Origin: Pezizomycotina sp. ARF18
Taxonomy: Eukaryota > Ascomycota
Assembly (NCBI GenBank): GCA_002224055.1
Contig: AZLU01000192.1
Coordinates: forward strand, 1 to 26,000
DNA: 26,000 bases
Direction: 5' to 3'
Shown: positions 22,241 through 26,000 of the stretch, piece after piece
Position numbering within the stretch: the first letter of the stretch is position 1
Layout of the letters: the number at the start of each line of letters is the position of its first letter
Program-made: the position numbers and the translations under genes
Notes under the pieces: generated by a model
The model's database searches: none
Told to the model about the DNA's origin: nothing
The model's input: the letters and a program-made list of their open reading frames with translations, nothing else

Positions 22241-24509
22241 TTATATGATATGATAAAAACCGGTGTTGTGCTGCTTCCCTTGATTACTGTAACCAGTTTC
22301 AGCGGAAGCCCTCCAGCAATAGCTCTCCAGGCATCGCCGCGCGGGCGTATTGTCTGTAGTATGGGGCGAAGAAGTGGTTGCGACTTTCGCTTTGTTAGCC
22401 TTCTTATTCTTAGTATTGGCGAAATTGCCCCATGCGCCCCACGAATTGGCCCAACTATTTGCGGTGCCGGTGAAGAACTCGTTGCGACTCCGATATCTTC
22501 TTCACATCTTCGTCGCCTTCCCAGTAAACGATATTCCTGGTCTCGCAGCAGAGGAAGTACTCGACGTCCTCGCTGAAGTGAATATTGTCTTCGACGAGAC
22601 TTCCGCCAGGGCGGATAAAACCCCGTATATGAGGAGCCAGTAGCCCCTCCTGCGCTCAGCGATATCTTTCATCTTCTTCCCGCTGGAGACCTTCCTCTCC
22701 CACGCTTTAAACTCCTTGACGATGTCCATCCGGTTGGACTTGTGTAGGTTATAACTCTGCGGTAGCTCTATGGCGACGCGGTCGGAGCCGAGCTTCTCCT
22801 TATTACATCGGACCCGTTTCGGGCGTGCCGCTGGTGATCGCGGGCCCGGTAGCTTCGGCATGCCATACGGCAGCGGCGGTGCTCGTTTAGCGACTTGTCG
22901 TGCGCCGCGAGCACGCGGCAGTAATCCTTCCAGTACGCGTAGTAATTCACCGCGTCGCTGGTCTGTAGCGACCTGTTGACGAGGAGGTCGAACAGGGAGC
23001 AAAAAGTCGTCGTGCAGGTCCATGGCCACCGAGCGGTTGAGCTCCTTAGAGATCCAGCGCTGCCGTCTATCTTCGTGTAGTACTGGTAAAGAAAACTTGC
23101 GGAACTCCTCGTATGCGCTCCTCCACGTACCCAAGGCTTGATGGTGTATACGGGGCGTTTGAAGCCACATCTTTTGAAATGGAACTCGTGGAGGCTCCAA
23201 TTGCCATATTCAGGCGTGCCTGCATGACCGAGTGGGCATCTTCCAGGAGGGAAAGGAGTCTTCCATCCTCAATGACCTCGAAGGCCTCCAATGCTTCACG
23301 CGCGGTAGCCTTAGTTAGGAGTCAGTATTTTTCGGCCTGAATATGTCTTCAAGAATAGAAAATAAAGCCCGGAGAATTTAAAAGCCTTACATTCCAACAA
23401 CGTGGGCAACGCCTCCTTGTAAAGGTTCTCTATCTTATACCTGCTCGCGAATATGAGCAGGTCAAGCGCCTTTACCGGATCGTTCCTCACGTCCCACAGC
23501 CCAGACCTCGTGATAAAGCTCCCAGCTCCTGGGCAACTCCGACGTCAGACCCCTCGAAGTACATCAGCATCCTGTCAGCGATATCTGTGAGTAAGTCTCA
23601 TCCCTTCCAGCTCCACACACGTGGAATCGAACATGCACGCGAAGACATTCCGAATGATGATGTAGTGCCTCAGCAGCTTGAAGGCGTCCGTCCTTCCGTC
23701 CTGTCGTCAGACTTGTCGGGCCAAAGTAGAGGCTGTACTTGGCGCCGGGAAGGACTCGTATCAATTTCATTATCGGCTTGCCAAATTGGCGATATGGCTC
23801 TTATGAAAATCCGATTTCGAGGAAAGCACGTGCGAGCTAACGAAGAAAGATGGCTGCCGTCTTTCACCCTTGAACAGAGGTATATGAGCGTGTCGCCTTC
23901 GGACGCCATAGTTCTATGACCTAATAAGATAACCGAATATATCAAAGTATAAATAAGCATATAATCCATATTCAATGTAATGTCTTAAGCGCAGGGAAAC
24001 AAAAGTGAAACTGAAGAAACAAAAAATCAAATTAAAACGAGAGGAATTATAATTATCCTTTCAGCCATTAATGCCCAAACTTCTTACCTTTTTCGCCTGT
24101 ATATAGAGGAGCATAATCGTACTCCTGTCCTCACCAATCCTTTTTGCCGTATCACAGCGCGCGGTTAAACCCAATGCTTAAGGTCGTCCAGTCCATTGAT
24201 CGACGTCACCTTACGTTTCTGAGACGCCTGTCTGCCCTTCCCAATAACCGTTATTTCATCCGCACCTTTATACGATCCCTGTCAAACGGCAGCGGTTGCT
24301 GATCGTCTGACACCGGTTGTAGTAAGGTAATCCTAAGATTGGAGATTTAGGCGTAACGGTCCCCGTGACGGCGTTGGCGTACCGCCAGCGATTGCCGCCG
24401 TATCTTTCGAAACTTGGGGTACCGCCGACGACGTTGGCCTGAGGGCGGCAGCAACAGGGGTCGTTGCATTGGAGTCCGTTCGCTTTTTCGTTCTGCGAAA
24501 GAATGCCAT
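22241..24509 (-). CDS. Lineage-specific protein with BTB/POZ-like domain, about 668 aa, three exons
   Basis: ATG at 24509 begins MAFFRRTKKRTDSNATTPVA, a basic disordered leader with VTSINGLDDLKHWV near its end. An intron at 23921-24087 joins YAPLYTGEK to GHRTMASEGDTLI in phase. The next part reads PSFFVSSHVLSSKSDFHKSH, IMKLIRVLPGAKYSLYFGPT, RNVFACMFDSTCVELEGM, DRMLMYFEGSDVGVAQELGA, SGLWDVRNDPVKALDLLIFA and SRYKIENLYKEALPTLLE. VSSHVLSS followed by a helical repeat with LDLLIFASRYKI resembles fungal BTB/POZ proteins. An intron at 23294-23390 joins LPTLLE to SLEAFEVIEDGRLLSLLE in phase. The rest (VNYYAYWKDYCRVLAAHDKS; KSNRMDIVKEFKAWERK; LVEDNIHFSEDVEYFLCCET) I do not recognise; it ends in a Trp/Asn-rich segment FTGTANSWANSWGAWGNFAN and a basic tail. 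The stop near 22241 is uncertain. Several one-base losses break the frame. BTB is inferred; partners and function are unknown. Confidence 0.58.
23294..23390 (-). other. Intron 2 of the BTB-like gene
   Basis: GTAAGG donor, CTAAC branch site and GAAG acceptor on the minus strand, 97 bases. Using this acceptor keeps LPTLLE-SLEAFEVIE in phase; the nearer AAG at 23310 would leave only three bases after the branch site and break the frame. Confidence 0.65.
23921..24087 (-). other. Intron 1 of the BTB-like gene
   Basis: GTAAG donor and ATTAG acceptor on the minus strand, 167 bases. The frame stays open across the junction. Confidence 0.7.
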
Positions 24510-24981
24510 TGCACCTTCCGTTCTGTAAACGAAAACTTAAAAAGAGCTAGCCTTATGTTTTCGTTCGCTCTTACGACGCGCTTACGGTGATAATTTGGGT
24601 CGTATGTTGGCTGTGGATGATATTACACACGCGTTTCTTTCATGAGTATCCTTCCTTTCCACGAACTCTGAACGACGAGTAAAATTCCGAGTATGAAGCA
24701 AAGAGAAAGAGAAAGAGCACTATTTCTACCTCCAGAGAAAGACGCCCATAGAGGTGCAATTGAAGATCTATTGTTTATTTATGAGCAATGTTGAGATACC
24801 TCAAAGGTGGAGTTCAGTATGAAACAAATCTCAAGGCTGAGGAGGCTCTTCGCCGCGATTTGGAATCATTTTTGCTGCTATCCTTTCGCCTTTTCCACTG
24901 CGGAAGACGCGAGGAAAGCCTGTTTTTCTCGTTCGAATAAAACCCGTAGCAGAGCAAGCATAGAACAACTACAGCCTTACT

Positions 24982-25072
24982 TTTTTTTTTTTATTATTTT
25001 TTTTTTTTAAAAAAAATAAAAAAATAAAAAATAAAAAATAAATTAAAATTAAAAATTAAAAAAAATTAAAAA
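24982..25072. repeat. T-run to A-run low-complexity tract
   Basis: About 27 bases that are nearly all T are followed directly by about 60 bases of A with scattered T, making a loose palindrome. Confidence 0.85.
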
Positions 25073-25088
25073 AAGGTGGGCCTGGCGC

Positions 25089-25136
25089 GACTACCTATCT
25101 ACTTTTAGCTCTCCCCTTGGCTCTACTTAGGTAGTC
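25089..25136. other. 9-bp inverted repeat with 30-base loop
   Basis: GACTACCTA at 25089-25097 pairs with TAGGTAGTC at 25128-25136. The loop contains CTACTTTTAGCTCT and a partial direct copy, GCTCTACTTAG. It may mark an end of an unrecognised element. Confidence 0.5.
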
Positions 25137-26000
25137 TATCTCTAGGCGCTCATTAGGATGTTGCACACAGGAATGCATGATAGCGACAGCGTTAAGAGAA
25201 AGTAGTATGGCGGCGACTAGTGTGTACTGTACGTTTCAATACCAAAGGTGCCCAGCGAACGCTTCAAGTGTAAGTGAAGGTGCTAAATAAGTCATATAAT
25301 AATAATACTTCAATAGGTATCAAAATATTTTTTTTTATCATCGTGAATCAAGAGTTTATTCGGTTGAGTGTCCAACATGCATTTTACGTAACAAATAAAG
25401 AAGAGCTAATAGCAACTTGAGTAGGTAGCTTTGGGGTAGAAAGCGGGTACTGCTGTTTCTACTCTCGGCCTGCGATAGTGGTATTATTTAGATCTGAAAG
25501 TATACGGCTGCAGGCTGATAGTGATATTTCAATTGTTAATTAATATCAAGAGCCCAGGCGGTAAATAGAATATTATTGCTAGTTAATAAGTATTGCCTTC
25601 TCTCGTCAGCGTATACTGTATTTAAGACTGGGGTAAAGAAGCCTTAAGGGGTTTAATCTGAGAAAGGGGATGAATACAGGAGGTAATTAAGCTTGTAAAA
25701 GGGTCCCCCATTCTTCCTCCTTCTAGTCTCGTTAAGCGGCTGTCAAGAAGGGAACCCGATATCAACAATATAATACTTAGTGCATTAATGCCTCTAATTA
25801 TATTATACTTAATATTATTATCTTATCACTAACCCCGGAATCCAAACGTTATTGCATCATCACAAGATCACGGCGGCTCCCAACGCCATCGCCCTTTTTT
25901 CTTTTCGTATTTCTTTTTTCGTATTCTTTTTTTTCTTTCTTTTCTTTTATTTTGACACTTTTAAGTTACCTGAAGGCCCTTTTCATCAGCTCTCCTGTAT

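Larger units (their letters stand above)
24510..26000. other. Right-edge region without a recognised gene
   Basis: Contains the upstream region of the BTB-like gene, an AT low-complexity tract (24982-25072), a small inverted repeat (25089-25136) and moderately AT-rich sequence that is not CpA-depleted. No coding signal was recognised on either strand. Confidence 0.55.

Noticed and set aside
22502-23200. 232-codon minus-strand open frame read as one protein
   Set aside because: Only parts of it match the gene's protein-like sequence; the start and the Pro/Arg-rich middle are in the wrong frame relative to neighbouring exons.

Overview
The window comes from the nuclear genome of a filamentous ascomycete (Pezizomycotina). 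Four things point there: short 53-170 bp spliceosomal introns with GTAAGT/GTATGT-like donors and CTAAC branch sites; a saturated CpA-to-TpA mutated (RIP-type) block at the left edge; a Cla4-type PAK kinase with PH, CRIB and kinase domains; and a 5-aminolevulinate synthase whose presequence is typical of filamentous ascomycetes. A truffle/morel-like (Pezizomycetes) source is a weak guess from how the lineage-specific genes look. No tRNA, rRNA, CRISPR array or bacterial-type operon was recognised.

Layout, left to right. 1-1860: AT-rich remains of a repeat almost emptied of CpA/TpG while CpG is kept. 1861-2930: AT-rich spacer with a strong hairpin. 2940-5383: a minus-strand non-LTR (LINE) retrotransposon with reverse transcriptase and a C-terminal CCHC finger, not RIP-mutated. 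5539-7401: minus-strand multi-intron gene with an E-V-K strand reminiscent of PD-(D/E)XK nuclease folds. 7402-10642: gene-poor, full of simple repeats. 10643-13341: plus-strand cla4 kinase. 13342-15094: T-rich spacer between convergent genes. 15095-16032: minus-strand two-exon membrane protein resembling promethin/LDAF1 lipid-droplet assembly factors. 16033-17528: spacer. 17529-19725: minus-strand 5-aminolevulinate synthase (haem synthesis) with several CP haem-regulatory motifs. 19726-22240: gene-poor spacer with long A and T runs. 22241-24509: minus-strand BTB-like protein gene. 24510-26000: no gene seen, AT low-complexity tract and a small inverted repeat.

The genes do not form one pathway; this is an ordinary fungal arm with two housekeeping genes (haem synthesis, Rho/Cdc42 signalling), a lipid-droplet-like gene, two lineage-specific genes and transposon debris.

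The main caution: every conserved gene is broken by one-base losses, nearly all explicable as homopolymer shortening (nine in ALAS, about ten in cla4), while codons between them are conserved, catalytic residues are intact and introns splice in phase. I read this as uncorrected long-read consensus error, not gene decay. Gene spans below therefore cross several frames; no single open frame covers any of the five main genes.
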